61,847 nt of DNA from a virus, in the IMG/VR virus record IMGVR_UViG_3300048587_000332, positions 1-61,847 of that record, one strand, 5' to 3'. A model generated the notes under the pieces. That model saw nothing but the letters and a program-made list of their open reading frames with translations, did no database searches and was not told the origin of the DNA. Position 1 is the stretch's first letter, and every line of letters begins with the position of its first letter. A program made the position numbers and the translations under genes. This document shows, in pieces, positions 23,050 to 32,104 of the stretch.

Positions 23050-23739
23050 GTGGTGGGATATTCACTTTGCATGATCTCTTTCGGCGAGGTATACGAGGAC
23101 CTCTGTCAAGCGGTCAAATTGGAGGCCGCCGACGTTGCGAGGACTCTGGGCTATAAGCCCCTCGACAATCTCGACGACTTCCGTCTTCCGAAGGAAGGCG
23201 AGACTTACCTGACTCCCGACGGCAAGATTGCCACGAAGGAGAAGGGCGACAAAGGACCTTACGGCCCTCGGCTCATTGTGGTCGAAGACCTGTCGGAGAG
23301 CGAACGCACTTACGGCAAGGGCATCAAGACCGGCGCAGATGCGTTGGCGAAGGTGTTGCGAGTAAGTGGCGCGGCTAACGACTGCGCGGACGGAACCGAT
23401 ATCAACCAAGAGACTTTCTCTACGGAGGGTTGGGAAGTTGTAGAACTGCGGAAGCTGCGAGAAGGCGAGAGGACTACCTATATTGAACCAAAGCTCTTTA
23501 GGGGTGGTTTTGAAATTTGGGCACATCTCGGTTCATCATGCTTCGAAGAACCCGTCTACATCGTGCGCAAAAAGCAGCCGCGCAAAAAGCGCGTCCTGGT
23601 TTTCGACTATGATGAGGTCGCGGGACTCTCGGTAAGGGTAAGCCTCCCCGACCTATCCCTAGGACTGCTCGTTAAGTGTCTCCGAGGGGGGGGGGGATCG
23701 GTCGTAATCTGGGGCACCATCGAAGAGCGCGAGGAGTAG
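23050..23739 (+). CDS. Hypothetical protein with 11-G run near the 3' end (229 aa)
   Basis: GTG start at 23050, 4 nt after AGGAGG. It is a mixed alpha/beta protein without a recognised motif; the middle (DGTDINQETFSTEGWEVVEL) and the basic VRKKQPRKKRV segment look globular and coding. Bases 23686-23696 are eleven consecutive Gs encoding Gly residues just before the C-terminus. A slip there would truncate the protein or extend it by about 110 residues into non-coding sequence. The gene ends the (+) early block; the next genes are on the other strand. Confidence 0.6.
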   Translation: MVGYSLCMISFGEVYEDLCQAVKLEAADVARTLGYKPLDNLDDFRLPKEGETYLTPDGKIATKEKGDKGPYGPRLIVVEDLSESERTYGKGIKTGADALAKVLRVSGAANDCADGTDINQETFSTEGWEVVELRKLREGERTTYIEPKLFRGGFEIWAHLGSSCFEEPVYIVRKKQPRKKRVLVFDYDEVAGLSVRVSLPDLSLGLLVKCLRGGGGSVVIWGTIEEREE

Positions 23740-23741
23740 CC

Positions 23742-23885
23742 TCAGCGTCTCCAGCGTTCGGCTTCTTTGGAGGCTTCTTTGGCGCGGATCTCGGCAAGGG
23801 CCGCTTTGCGGTTGAACTTGTGGGGACCCGCGCCGCTTCTATTTTTGGCGGCTTTCACATAGGGGTTTCTGGGCACTCGTCTCAT
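23742..23885 (-). CDS. Small basic phage protein (47 aa)
   Basis: A 47-residue minus-strand protein (MRRVPRNPYVKAAKNRSGAG...). It shows the pattern R-x-x-R-N-P-x-V-x-x-A-x-x-R-x-(A/G)-G-x-H seen in short basic proteins of many podoviruses and siphoviruses; their function is unknown, perhaps nucleic-acid binding. It lies between the stop of the preceding (+) gene, 2 bp away, and the terminator of cassette C4, whose minus-strand promoter would transcribe it on read-through. The ribosome-binding site is weak. Confidence 0.6.
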   Translation of the reverse strand: MRRVPRNPYVKAAKNRSGAGPHKFNRKAALAEIRAKEASKEAERWRR

Positions 23886-23915
23886 TCGCTATGCCCAAAT
23901 CGCGAACAACAGAAA

Positions 23916-24008
23916 ACACAAAAGGACAGAGCCGATGGGTGTCGGCGTCTGTCCTCTCGTGGGTTTGGGGTCTACAACAAGCATAGCACAATTAAGGCAA
24001 CCGATCAA
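23916..24008 (-). promoter_or_regulatory. Promoter-hairpin cassette C4
   Basis: On the minus strand: TTGATC (24003-24008), 17 bp, TGC TATGCT (-10 at 23980-23985), TGTTGTAGACC, CCACGAGAG, then the stem GGACAGA...TCTGTCC (23924-23954) and TTTTGTGTTTT. This is the copy with the best -35. The -35 lies within the last codons of the 805-residue ejection-protein gene. Downstream is the 47-residue gene. Confidence 0.75.
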
Positions 24009-26409
24009 CAATCTTCTGCCGATTTTTCACACCCTTGAACTTCTCGGCCATTGCGTCCAATAAGGTTTCTCGTTGGCCTTCTCCTTCCAGGCTTCGAGCA
24101 GTTTCTCCGGCACCAACCCGCGCCCCCGAACGGAGCATAGGGATTATAGTATTCATACGAGTGCCTATTGCCCGAGTTTCTTCGGGAGAAGCCTGCATGT
24201 ATCGCTTCACTGCGCCGGAGGGGTCGGCTTTCAACAGTTCCCGGAAACGCGCTCCGATGCCGGCCAAACGTCCGGAGAGCCAGATAGTGGTCTTATTCTT
24301 CTCTGCAATGGTGTTCAGCAACTCCTCATTGCGCAAGAGCACAGAAAGTCCCAAAGCCGCATCTGCTTGGTCGTCCGGTACTTGGGTTTCTCCCGTTAGA
24401 GTCTTCAGGTATTCCCAAGCGCGGCCTGCTGTCTTGGCGTCCTTGCCTTTGGGAGCCGCCAATCGTTCCACGATTTCCGGCGTCAACTTCTTGTCGCGAA
24501 CCTTGGACAGCAACTCTTGAATCATCAACTGACGGGTGCGGGGCAGATCTTTAGGAGCCACTTCTTCAATCGTCTTGAACAGTTCGTCCAAAGACGTAGT
24601 AATCTCCTGGACTTTCGTTCCGCCCAGTAACGGCTGTGTCAGTTCGTCAGCATCCGGCAGTGTGCCGGGAAGTCCTCGGAGTTCGCGGGTTTTACGCAAC
24701 GCATCAAACTTGCCAAGTTTCTGCTTGAACAGTGCAACATTTCGTGCGTTTGCTACCTGTGCTTGTTCTTGCCTGAAAGCATTCTCTGCTGCGATTTTGG
24801 CATTAGCTTCTTCCGTGCGCCGAACAGCCTGCTGCCGCATAGGGGCTACGCGCTGTTCATACGCGGTATTGTCCGCAAGGTCGAACTTAGGAGCTTGTCC
24901 CGGAATAACAGTTTCGACTGTCTCCCCCGGCACTTTAGTCTCGTCAATAAGAGCGCGGATACCTGGGTCGGCTTCCTTGCCGACTTTATCCACTAGCTTT
25001 TGGAGGGTACCCTCCCCTCGTCCGTACTTAACAGCGTGTTCAAGTACGGCAACGGCTGAAGTCTTGTCAAAGTTAGAGGCTTCGGCCAACTCTTCCGCAG
25101 CGGCATCAATAGATGCTCGGGAAGGGAAGTTCTTAGTATTGCTGAAGAGCTTATGCTTATCGGCGACTTTCAGGACAGCATCGACACCTTTGGCGGTGCC
25201 GAACTTGGCATCGTTCATGAAGTCGAATGCCTGGAAAGCGGTCAGTGCTTCGGCGCTGTACTTCTTGTTTTCCACCACCTGCTTGCGCAGGTTGGTATAC
25301 ATCTTATCGGCGTCAAAGCCAACCCCCAAGGCGGCGCGAGATGTAGAGGCAGTGCCCGGTGCGATGGTGGTACGACCCCCACCGATAAACCCTTCCACCA
25401 CTTCGTCGGGAGTTCCTGGCTTGATAGGGCTAAAGCCTCGCTCGAAGGTAGGTGTTTCCTTGAGGGGTTTGATAGTGGGCCGCTTCGGCAAAGGCGCAAC
25501 TTGTACGCTGCCCTTAGCGGTTTCGTCCAAACCTCGGATATACTGAAGCACGTCATCTGTAACGATACTTCGCGGCGCTGCGGTAGCTGCGGCAAGTCCC
25601 GGTTGTCCCAAGGTCTGGTCAATCTTGGCGAGCAACTCGGGGCGGTCCTGTAACATCTGAACAACTTCTTCGTTGGGGATAGGGTCTCGGCCCTCAGGAC
25701 GAAACTTCTTCCGGGCCTGGAAAAGCATATCCTCGGAGATTTCTTTTCCGGGTCCTGGCAACATCCGAGTCAACCAGGGCAAAGCACTATGCAACAGTCC
25801 CGCAGTACCACCAAGCACTCCTTGTAGGGCGGGGTTGGCGTCCTCATCGCCAGCCGCTTTACGCGCAACTCCCTCCGCTCCGCCCAGAAGCATATTTTTG
25901 AGAGTTTGCTTAATAAGGCCGCCGCGCCCCACTGGGACAGCATTGACAGCAGCACTTGCTAAATCGGCAGGAAACGATTCCGTGGAAGTGAAGGGAGCAG
26001 ATGCGAGCATAGACAGACCAGATCCTTTGAAGGGTCCGGGCAGCAAGGCGGTCGCCGCCGCGCCTCCTATGCCCATCGCTGTCTGAACCGCTGCGTCTTT
26101 TGGAGGAGCCGAACCAGTTAGGCCGAAGATTGAGAACGGTTTGGCAATGTGATTCTGTGTCAACTCCGCCATAAATCCTACGTTCTTGTCGTAGTATTCT
26201 TTGAAGATCTTCTCTACCGTAGCTTCGTCGGCCTCTGCGATATCAGAACGCCCCACATCTCGTACTAAGAATTGTTTCTTGGCCTGAGTAGGCATGAGGC
26301 TGTACTTCTTCAACTCTTGCCGGAACTCCTGCAAAGGCCGATTTGCTTCCTCGGCTTCCTTTTGGGAAACGAGCAAAGATCCGCCGAAAGCGCCGAGAGG
26401 TAGAGGCAT
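23992..26409 (-). CDS. Large internal virion / ejection protein (805 aa)
   Basis: An 805-residue protein, last gene of the leftward structural operon and downstream of two other very large Ala/Gln/Gly-rich proteins. The N-terminal 200 residues contain hydrophobic Gly/Ala-rich segments (AMGIGGAAATALLPG; AVPVGRGGLIKQTLKNMLLGG) that could insert in membranes. The rest is helical and charged. In short-tailed phages such proteins lie inside the capsid and form the channel for DNA ejection. No transglycosylase motif is seen. The assignment rests on size, composition and position. Confidence 0.6.
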   Translation of the reverse strand: MPLPLGAFGGSLLVSQKEAEEANRPLQEFRQELKKYSLMPTQAKKQFLVRDVGRSDIAEADEATVEKIFKEYYDKNVGFMAELTQNHIAKPFSIFGLTGSAPPKDAAVQTAMGIGGAAATALLPGPFKGSGLSMLASAPFTSTESFPADLASAAVNAVPVGRGGLIKQTLKNMLLGGAEGVARKAAGDEDANPALQGVLGGTAGLLHSALPWLTRMLPGPGKEISEDMLFQARKKFRPEGRDPIPNEEVVQMLQDRPELLAKIDQTLGQPGLAAATAAPRSIVTDDVLQYIRGLDETAKGSVQVAPLPKRPTIKPLKETPTFERGFSPIKPGTPDEVVEGFIGGGRTTIAPGTASTSRAALGVGFDADKMYTNLRKQVVENKKYSAEALTAFQAFDFMNDAKFGTAKGVDAVLKVADKHKLFSNTKNFPSRASIDAAAEELAEASNFDKTSAVAVLEHAVKYGRGEGTLQKLVDKVGKEADPGIRALIDETKVPGETVETVIPGQAPKFDLADNTAYEQRVAPMRQQAVRRTEEANAKIAAENAFRQEQAQVANARNVALFKQKLGKFDALRKTRELRGLPGTLPDADELTQPLLGGTKVQEITTSLDELFKTIEEVAPKDLPRTRQLMIQELLSKVRDKKLTPEIVERLAAPKGKDAKTAGRAWEYLKTLTGETQVPDDQADAALGLSVLLRNEELLNTIAEKNKTTIWLSGRLAGIGARFRELLKADPSGAVKRYMQASPEETRAIGTRMNTIIPMLRSGARVGAGETARSLEGEGQRETLLDAMAEKFKGVKNRQKIVDRLP

Positions 26410-26418
26410 TACAATCTC

Positions 26419-28281
26419 CTATCTGAACTGACCGAACTTAGGCGCGGCTGGAGGATTCTTTTCCTTCACTGCGTCTAGGATCGACTTCTTGCTCTTGACA
26501 GCTTCAATGCCGCGCTCCATATTCGCCAACACTTGATCGGCGTATTGAGGTCCGCGTTCTTTAGCTTGACTGTAGATGAGCGCACCTTCAATCAAGGTTT
26601 CGGGCTTAACAGCCTCTTCCAATTCGGCCCCCGAGAGATTCCCGGACAGCAGAGAGGCTGCTAGTTTTTCGGAAATGGCTTCGTGATAAGCACGAAACGA
26701 TTCGAGTTGTCTGTCAGAGAGTTTGCCTTTGCCGGTTGTGTACACGTCCATGAAAGCCAGATTTAGCGAAGAGGCAACCTGATTTTTCATGAATTTGCGC
26801 GATAGTTCGTAGAGACTATCGCCGTCGGCAGGCTGCGTCAAACTGATACGTTTGTATTCCTGGAACGAACCAGCAGCACCCGTTTGTTGTTTGATGGCAT
26901 TGTTGAGATTAGCTCTCAAGTCAATAATCAGATCTCGCACTTGAGGAGGCAGAGAGTTTTTACCTCCCGGTTCGGGAGACATGCTAGACTGCCAAACGCT
27001 ACGAACTTGGTCGTACCAAGATGCCGGTACTCCCGGTTCGGAGACAGGAGCCGCCAATAGGTCAATGATGTTGCGTGGATTGGCGGGCGAGAAATACTCC
27101 GCCCCGCCCTTCTCGATGATCCGGCTAACCGCCGACAACATGGAATGGTTAATCGCCACCTGAGACTGGTACAGTTCTTTCTCTTTGAACTGGGAACCAG
27201 ATTCGCTGGCGTACTGTTTGCCCGAGTTGTAGCGCACTTGCGGAGCGCCGTCCACAATGTTTTTGCGCACCCACCAACTCTTGGTATTGGTATTGGGAAC
27301 CTCGGCCGTACTCTGAAGGGTCCGTTGGGCCACCAGAGGTTTGGGCGAGGCATTTGCCGGAGGTGCCGGTGCTGGAATAGAAGGTCGAGATTGGCCTCCC
27401 AGTTGTTTCGTAGGAGCCGCCATATCCTTCGATTGCTGCGTAGGTGTAATCGAAATGGACGCCGTGGGCTTTTGCAACATCTGGGTAGCCGGGTTACCTC
27501 CAGCATCCACCACATTCCGAGTAAGCCATTGGGGACCTCGGCGTGTATGCGCAATAGCTTTGTACTCTTCAGCGTGGCGAGCAATATATTCAGCAGACCC
27601 CTTCTTCAAATGAGGGTACTTTTGCTGAACGAGAATATCGGCTTGATTGCCGATATCATCTTCAGCGCGACCTTCCATGATGCCGGTACGCTTCTGAGTA
27701 TCTTCCAATCTCGCTTGCGAGATGTCCAAACCTCTATCGCGCTGCTGTGCGGCTCTCGCAGCCCTCTCCATGTCTTGGCGAGCTTTCCACAGCTTTGCAG
27801 CGGCATCCATCTCGGCCTTCGTGCGGTCGTCAAACGACTGGGCAATGCGGTCCTCTGCCTTTGACTTGCCTTCCATCATCAAGCGCATTTGCGCCAGCGC
27901 ATTCATTTCCTGCTGTTGGCGGGTTCCGGCTTCTGCCTGCCGGCGTTCGTAAGGGGTCTTCAGCCGTTCTTTGAACTTAGCAGTATAGAAGGCATTCGCA
28001 ATGATTTCGCCAAGATCGCCAAGACGACTTCCCTGCGGAACCGGCTGCGTAGCCGTTTCGACATTACCGCGCATCCGTTCGATAATAGGATCAAACTGCT
28101 GGCTGGTTTCAGCCAACTGTGCCTGGCGCTGAGCTTCCTGGTGTTCGCGAATCTTCGCCAACATCTGCTGGAATTCCAGTTCTGCCGCCGCCTGTTGTGC
28201 CGCCGCCTGCTGAGCCATCGGCGCAGGCTGAGGAGCTTGTGGGTTCATCATTTCTGCGAGTTGTGTAAAGTTGAACGCCAT
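26419..28281 (-). CDS. Large coiled-coil internal virion protein (620 aa)
   Basis: The first 60 residues are Ala/Gln/Pro-rich. Residues 40-220 form long heptad-like charged helices (EMDAAAKLWKARQDMERAAR), and the C-terminal third is helical again. The middle (about 230-330) is Pro/Thr/Ser-rich linker. Position between two other large proteins of the operon indicates an ejection or internal core protein. GTAGGAGCTAC before the start embeds the Shine-Dalgarno in a short palindrome. Confidence 0.6.
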   Translation of the reverse strand: MAFNFTQLAEMMNPQAPQPAPMAQQAAAQQAAAELEFQQMLAKIREHQEAQRQAQLAETSQQFDPIIERMRGNVETATQPVPQGSRLGDLGEIIANAFYTAKFKERLKTPYERRQAEAGTRQQQEMNALAQMRLMMEGKSKAEDRIAQSFDDRTKAEMDAAAKLWKARQDMERAARAAQQRDRGLDISQARLEDTQKRTGIMEGRAEDDIGNQADILVQQKYPHLKKGSAEYIARHAEEYKAIAHTRRGPQWLTRNVVDAGGNPATQMLQKPTASISITPTQQSKDMAAPTKQLGGQSRPSIPAPAPPANASPKPLVAQRTLQSTAEVPNTNTKSWWVRKNIVDGAPQVRYNSGKQYASESGSQFKEKELYQSQVAINHSMLSAVSRIIEKGGAEYFSPANPRNIIDLLAAPVSEPGVPASWYDQVRSVWQSSMSPEPGGKNSLPPQVRDLIIDLRANLNNAIKQQTGAAGSFQEYKRISLTQPADGDSLYELSRKFMKNQVASSLNLAFMDVYTTGKGKLSDRQLESFRAYHEAISEKLAASLLSGNLSGAELEEAVKPETLIEGALIYSQAKERGPQYADQVLANMERGIEAVKSKKSILDAVKEKNPPAAPKFGQFR

Positions 28282-28289
28282 AGTAGCTC

Positions 28290-30692
28290 CTACGAAATGG
28301 GACTAAACCCCGGAAGTTTAGGCAACGATGTCACATAGGGCGCTACCGTTGCATTGGGAGTGGGCACAATTCCTGGCGTGCTTACATTAGGAATAGACAT
28401 CCGATTCCCAAACCACTGAGCCAGTCCAGGGCCGAGAGCCGTCAGCGCATCACTAATGGGCGACTTGCGCTGCCCGGCCGATAACGGGCTTTGCAGTCCA
28501 GTAGACCCTGAATACAGTCCACTTGCCGTGCTCAAATTCTGCCCACTCATTTGCGTCAGCAACGACAACAGTGAATTGATATTGGACATGCGGCCAATCT
28601 CGTTTCGAGACAGAAGCTCCTGGTTTGTGTTGAGCAAATTGCCCAAAGCTGTCCCCTGCTGGATGCCCAACTGAGACCCTTGGAGCAGATTTTTCACAAT
28701 CGAATCGAGGCCACTCTGCTGCAACTGGCCCATACCTTGGACGATATTACCGCCTGCGTTAATGCGCCCAGTCTGCTGGCCTACGCCAGAGGCTCCCAAC
28801 TGCCCGCCGCCAAGGGCGATTTGCATGATGGTGTTGAGGAAGTCTCCACCCATGCCCGTCCGCTGATTGGCCTGTTGCTGGCCTGCGGCTCCCAACTGGC
28901 CGAGAGTGCTTTCGCGTCCAGCAGCGGTGCTTAGCAGGTTGGAAACGCCACTCTGGCCGAGGCCCAGAAGCTGCGCCATCAGCGAAGCCCCCTGGCCTGC
29001 GGCTCCCGCGCCAGTGGCTTGCTGCTGCAACTGCAACCCCTGCTGGCCCATCATCGCATCCTGCTGTGCTTTCGCAATAGCTGCCGCGGCTCGGTCACCG
29101 AACTCCGCTCGCGCATCGTTGGCACTTCCCGAGCCGACCACGGCTCCGGGACCACCGCCACGCTGCTGTGCTTCGCGCCGCGCCTGCTCATACTGGTCTA
29201 GGACCGCTCGCCCTGCTTGGTCACCAGCGATGCCAATAACCTTCGACATGGGAAGCAGGGCTTCCCGATTGAAAAGGTCCATGCCACGATTGAACAGCGC
29301 GGTATTTTCCGCATTCTTACCGCCGCTCTGCAAAAGCGACATAAACGGCCCAAGCGCCTGCTGGATTTCCGGCGTCATCCCTCTAGTGCCAAGGGCATTA
29401 GCCCCTGCGCCCATAAGTGTTTGAAGGAAGGGCGTAGTACCGCCATTTTGGGTTAGTTCGTTCGCCAACGACTGAAGCTGCATCTGTTGGCCGGAACTGC
29501 CGGTCTGGAACGCTTGCGCCGTCTGGAACAACTGCGCCAGTTCGGGGGTCATTCCGCCAGAGGCGACCATGTTAGCCCCCTGCGTCATGGCGCTTTGTGC
29601 CCGAGGGTCGGCGATGCTCTGAAGCAGCATATTGATGGCTTGCGGGTCGGCGAGGTTCTGGCCGAACAGCGCGGGCATCGAACTGCCGGTTCGGGCAACG
29701 TCGCCCTGCAACGCGGAGAATTGAGGCGTAGCGCCTCCCGCTCCGAGCATCTGCTGAATGGCTTGTACTACCTGGGCCTGTTGTTCGGCGGACAAGTTGG
29801 CGAACTCATCACCGCGACCGAGGAGGTCTGCAATTGCGCCCTGAAGGGTTTCATTGGCTGCGTCGTTCGAAGACCGCTGCCCCAGGCCGCCAAGGATGCC
29901 GGTAATTGCGGGCGCTAGAGCACCCATTGCTTGCTGGAAACCCTGGTTTCCGAAGAGATTTCCGAGCCACGAACCAATACCGCTGAACATCGTCGCACCT
30001 CCCGCCGCTGCTGGTAAAGCCCAATTAGCGGCAGAGCCGCCTCCCAGATTCAAAGGGCCGGAGGCCCCCGTTCCCGAAGCCCCTCCGGGGCTTCCCATTA
30101 CACGCTGAGCGAGGTTGAGACCTCCTCCGCCTACGGCGGACCCTGCGCCGCTAATTTGCGGCATCTGCAACCCATTCGCCTGCGCGAAATCTGTGGCCCG
30201 CCCGCCGCCCGTAATAGGAGTCACATAGTATTTGTAGAAGTCATGCTTACCGCCCGCCTGCCGTTCGGCAACACTACGCGCCCCGATATCCCCCAACTGA
30301 TCCTTGTATTTCTCGAATTTCGAGAACATATCCTGAATAATAGCTTCTTGTTCCGCCGCGAATCGTAACTTCTGTTCCGGCGTAGCATTCGCGCCATTCT
30401 TCAGGAAGTCATCCCTGCGCTGCGTAAGCAACCTATCGTAAGGTTCGACCAAATTGGTCGCCCCTACCATCTTCGGCCCGTCGGACCCAGGCCCGAACAT
30501 CTTTGCTGCTAACGGCAGTAAGGCTGCACCCACAGCCGTAAACGGGTTGCTCAGCAACCCCGCCATCGTTGCACCCATCAGCCCTGAGGCCGCAGCACTC
30601 CCCATAGCGGTTGTGGCCATCGTTCCAAGCCCGACGCCAGTGCCCACACCACCTAGAATTTTATCTAAAGTCGGAGCTTGGTATTCAGCCAT
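28290..30692 (-). CDS. Gly/Gln-rich internal virion protein (800 aa)
   Basis: Residues 15-70 are a glycine-rich hydrophobic stretch (GVGTGVGLGTMATTAMG; GLLSNPFTAVGAALLPLAAK) resembling a membrane-inserting segment. From 200 on, the protein is extremely rich in Gly, Gln, Ala and Leu with amphipathic helices, as in the ejection proteins of other podoviruses. It is the first of three large genes of the sub-operon and has its own extended -10 promoter at 30702-30710. That box ends only 9 nt before the ATG, so the mRNA would have almost no leader. Confidence 0.6.
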   Translation of the reverse strand: MAEYQAPTLDKILGGVGTGVGLGTMATTAMGSAAASGLMGATMAGLLSNPFTAVGAALLPLAAKMFGPGSDGPKMVGATNLVEPYDRLLTQRRDDFLKNGANATPEQKLRFAAEQEAIIQDMFSKFEKYKDQLGDIGARSVAERQAGGKHDFYKYYVTPITGGGRATDFAQANGLQMPQISGAGSAVGGGGLNLAQRVMGSPGGASGTGASGPLNLGGGSAANWALPAAAGGATMFSGIGSWLGNLFGNQGFQQAMGALAPAITGILGGLGQRSSNDAANETLQGAIADLLGRGDEFANLSAEQQAQVVQAIQQMLGAGGATPQFSALQGDVARTGSSMPALFGQNLADPQAINMLLQSIADPRAQSAMTQGANMVASGGMTPELAQLFQTAQAFQTGSSGQQMQLQSLANELTQNGGTTPFLQTLMGAGANALGTRGMTPEIQQALGPFMSLLQSGGKNAENTALFNRGMDLFNREALLPMSKVIGIAGDQAGRAVLDQYEQARREAQQRGGGPGAVVGSGSANDARAEFGDRAAAAIAKAQQDAMMGQQGLQLQQQATGAGAAGQGASLMAQLLGLGQSGVSNLLSTAAGRESTLGQLGAAGQQQANQRTGMGGDFLNTIMQIALGGGQLGASGVGQQTGRINAGGNIVQGMGQLQQSGLDSIVKNLLQGSQLGIQQGTALGNLLNTNQELLSRNEIGRMSNINSLLSLLTQMSGQNLSTASGLYSGSTGLQSPLSAGQRKSPISDALTALGPGLAQWFGNRMSIPNVSTPGIVPTPNATVAPYVTSLPKLPGFSPIS

Positions 30693-30701
30693 CCTACTAC
30701 T

Positions 30702-30710
30702 ATTTTACCA
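30702..30710 (-). promoter_or_regulatory. Late extended -10 promoter (minus)
   Basis: On the minus strand TGG TAAAAT followed by AGTAGTAGG, then the ATG at 30692 after 9 nt. It is one of a set of near-identical promoters before minus-strand structural genes. Confidence 0.65.
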
Positions 30711-30730
30711 TTGCGGTCCGGGCGGGCCCG

Positions 30731-30739
30731 TGCTATCCT
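30731..30739 (+). promoter_or_regulatory. Extended -10 promoter for the (+) gene at 30783
   Basis: TGC TATCCT, 43 bp before the ATG at 30783. The leader contains the hairpin GGCGCAGTGCGCC (30757-30769) directly next to GAGGAGG. It is divergent from the promoter at 30702-30710, only 20 bp away. Confidence 0.6.
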
Positions 30740-30782
30740 GTCTATGTAAGTCAATCGGCGCAGTGCGCCAGAGGAGGATTTT

Positions 30783-31559
30783 ATGTTTGAACCTTGGAGA
30801 TTGCAAGTTGAGAAAACGATTACGGTGGAAGAACTCTATGGAACTGTGAATCCGCCGATTTCGACGGGGTTTCGAGGAATTGCGTTTCGGCCCGCAAAGA
30901 GAGGGGAAAAGTGGTTAGGGAAGTTCAGCGGTCAGGTAGTTACCGCATACAGCGACTACTCCGAAGATTGCCCTGTCATCATCCTCGCCCCGGCGTTGAC
31001 CGAGATCGAGGAAAAGTACGGCGAGGGTGAGACGGTGGAGTCCGTCTGGGCGAAGCACTGCCCTTGCCCGGAGAAGTATGGGGAGCCGAGAGCGGATGGG
31101 CCGCCTTACGGGAATAAAAGTGTGTTTGCGTGGATTTCTATCAATGGGCGATTTATCGAAGAAATCTACGGGAGTTGGAATATGCCAGGACTGGTTTACG
31201 CCTATCGCCTCAACGACTGGCAGATCCTGTACGGCGAGGCCATCCCCGACGCGGCGGCGCTGGAAGCAAAGCTGCGAGCGGAGGGGGAGCTTGGGGAGAA
31301 CCAGTTCATTGAGGCAGAGTTGATGCCCGTTGACCGGGATCTCTGGTTTGTCAGCAAAGCCCCTGACTGCGGTATCTTGCGATCTCACGTCCCCTTTATC
31401 GAACGTCCGTTCCGCGCCATCGTCGGAACACGCAAGCGGCGGTATCTGCGGGTGCCTGTCTGCCGCGGCGATGTAGTGCAGATATCCATACCGGAAAAGC
31501 GTTCGGTTTCCTACGTGGGAATCTCCGAGTTTCCCGGAGCACAAATCGTCGAAGAATAG
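30783..31559 (+). CDS. Hypothetical protein on the opposite strand within the late region (258 aa)
   Basis: A 258-residue mixed alpha/beta protein without recognised motif; a Cys-Pro-Cys-Pro segment (KHCPCPEKYG) and a C-terminal beta-rich half are visible. It is a single (+) gene between two minus-strand structural units, with its own promoter, ribosome-binding site and following cassette C5. This autonomous layout is typical of 'moron' genes added to phage genomes. Confidence 0.6.
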   Translation: MFEPWRLQVEKTITVEELYGTVNPPISTGFRGIAFRPAKRGEKWLGKFSGQVVTAYSDYSEDCPVIILAPALTEIEEKYGEGETVESVWAKHCPCPEKYGEPRADGPPYGNKSVFAWISINGRFIEEIYGSWNMPGLVYAYRLNDWQILYGEAIPDAAALEAKLRAEGELGENQFIEAELMPVDRDLWFVSKAPDCGILRSHVPFIERPFRAIVGTRKRRYLRVPVCRGDVVQISIPEKRSVSYVGISEFPGAQIVEE

Positions 31560-31569
31560 CTCGCGTCTA

Positions 31570-31628
31570 TGCTACACTAGTTGTAGACCCCCAAAAACAC
31601 AGAGAGGCGGCTACCGTGCCGCCCTTTG
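31570..31628 (+). promoter_or_regulatory. Promoter-hairpin cassette C5 (orphan)
   Basis: TGC TACACT (-10 at 31573-31578), AGTTGTAGACCCCC, CACAGAGA, then the stem GGCGGC/GCCGCC (31606-31623) and CTTTGTGCATTTT. It lies between two converging genes and leads to no gene on its own strand. A small-RNA gene or an insulating terminator is possible. On the minus strand the same hairpin is followed by a T-run and could end the gene at 31648. Confidence 0.7.
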
Positions 31629-31647
31629 TGCATTTTGTAGGTGCTTT

Positions 31648-31917
31648 TTACTTGCGCGTGAATGTGAAGGTCTGCGCGTCGTAGTCCCAGTTGCCTTTGA
31701 GGTCGAGTTCGGCCATTAGCCCTGCCAAATAGCCGCGCATTCGTTCCTGGAATGGGTGAGCCGCCTGCTGGATAGCCTCGCTCGTCTGGGCGTCAATTGC
31801 CTTTAGATTTTCCCGATGCCTCGGGCTTAACGTCACTGTTTGTGGCTGCTCCGAGGCTGGCTCGGAGTTCGAAGTGGGGGCAGTTTTTGCCGGGGTCGTT
31901 ATTGATGTCTCTGACAT
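31648..31917 (-). CDS. Small late protein overlapping a zinc-binding gene (89 aa)
   Basis: The ATG at 31917 has AAAGGA upstream; the frame from 31950 starts earlier without one. The N-terminal 30 residues are Thr/Ser/Pro-rich and disordered (TPAKTAPTSNSEPASEQP). The C-terminal 50 (HPFQERMRGYLAGLMAELDL) look like a helical domain with an aromatic tail, as in small tail-fibre-associated phage proteins. The first 125 bp overlap, in another frame, the gene at 31793-32104. Confidence 0.6.
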   Translation of the reverse strand: MSETSITTPAKTAPTSNSEPASEQPQTVTLSPRHRENLKAIDAQTSEAIQQAAHPFQERMRGYLAGLMAELDLKGNWDYDAQTFTFTRK

Positions 31918-32104
31918 TGGCGTATCCTTTCCATACCTCCATCGTACCATTTACCGGGTCCCAGATTTGGTACAGCGTACTTACCGCGCGGCACTTGAGA
32001 GGCGCGAACCACTCGGCTTCCTCGCGAGTTTCGATCTTAGGCACCGTGTCGTTCTCGAAGGTGCCGTTTCCCGAAAAGTTGGCGCAATCCCTGCAAGCTG
32101 TCAT
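31793..32104 (-). CDS. Small Cys-rich protein (103 aa)
   Basis: It begins MTACRDCANFSGNG at an ATG overlapping the stop of the tail-fibre gene (TAATG). The CxxC pair at residues 4-7, a Cys in APLKCRAV and a C-terminal NCPHF give four Cys for one metal site. Both this and the overlapping 89-residue frame look coding, so I annotate both. The function is unknown; the position next to the fibre suggests a virion or assembly factor. Confidence 0.6.
   Translation of the reverse strand: MTACRDCANFSGNGTFENDTVPKIETREEAEWFAPLKCRAVSTLYQIWDPVNGTMEVWKGYANVRDINNDPGKNCPHFELRASLGAATNSDVKPEASGKSKGN

Noticed and set aside
23676-24038. 120-codon (+) frame after the G run
   Set aside because: It crosses cassette C4 and runs antisense into the ejection-protein gene, has no ribosome-binding site, and its composition is that of a shadow frame.
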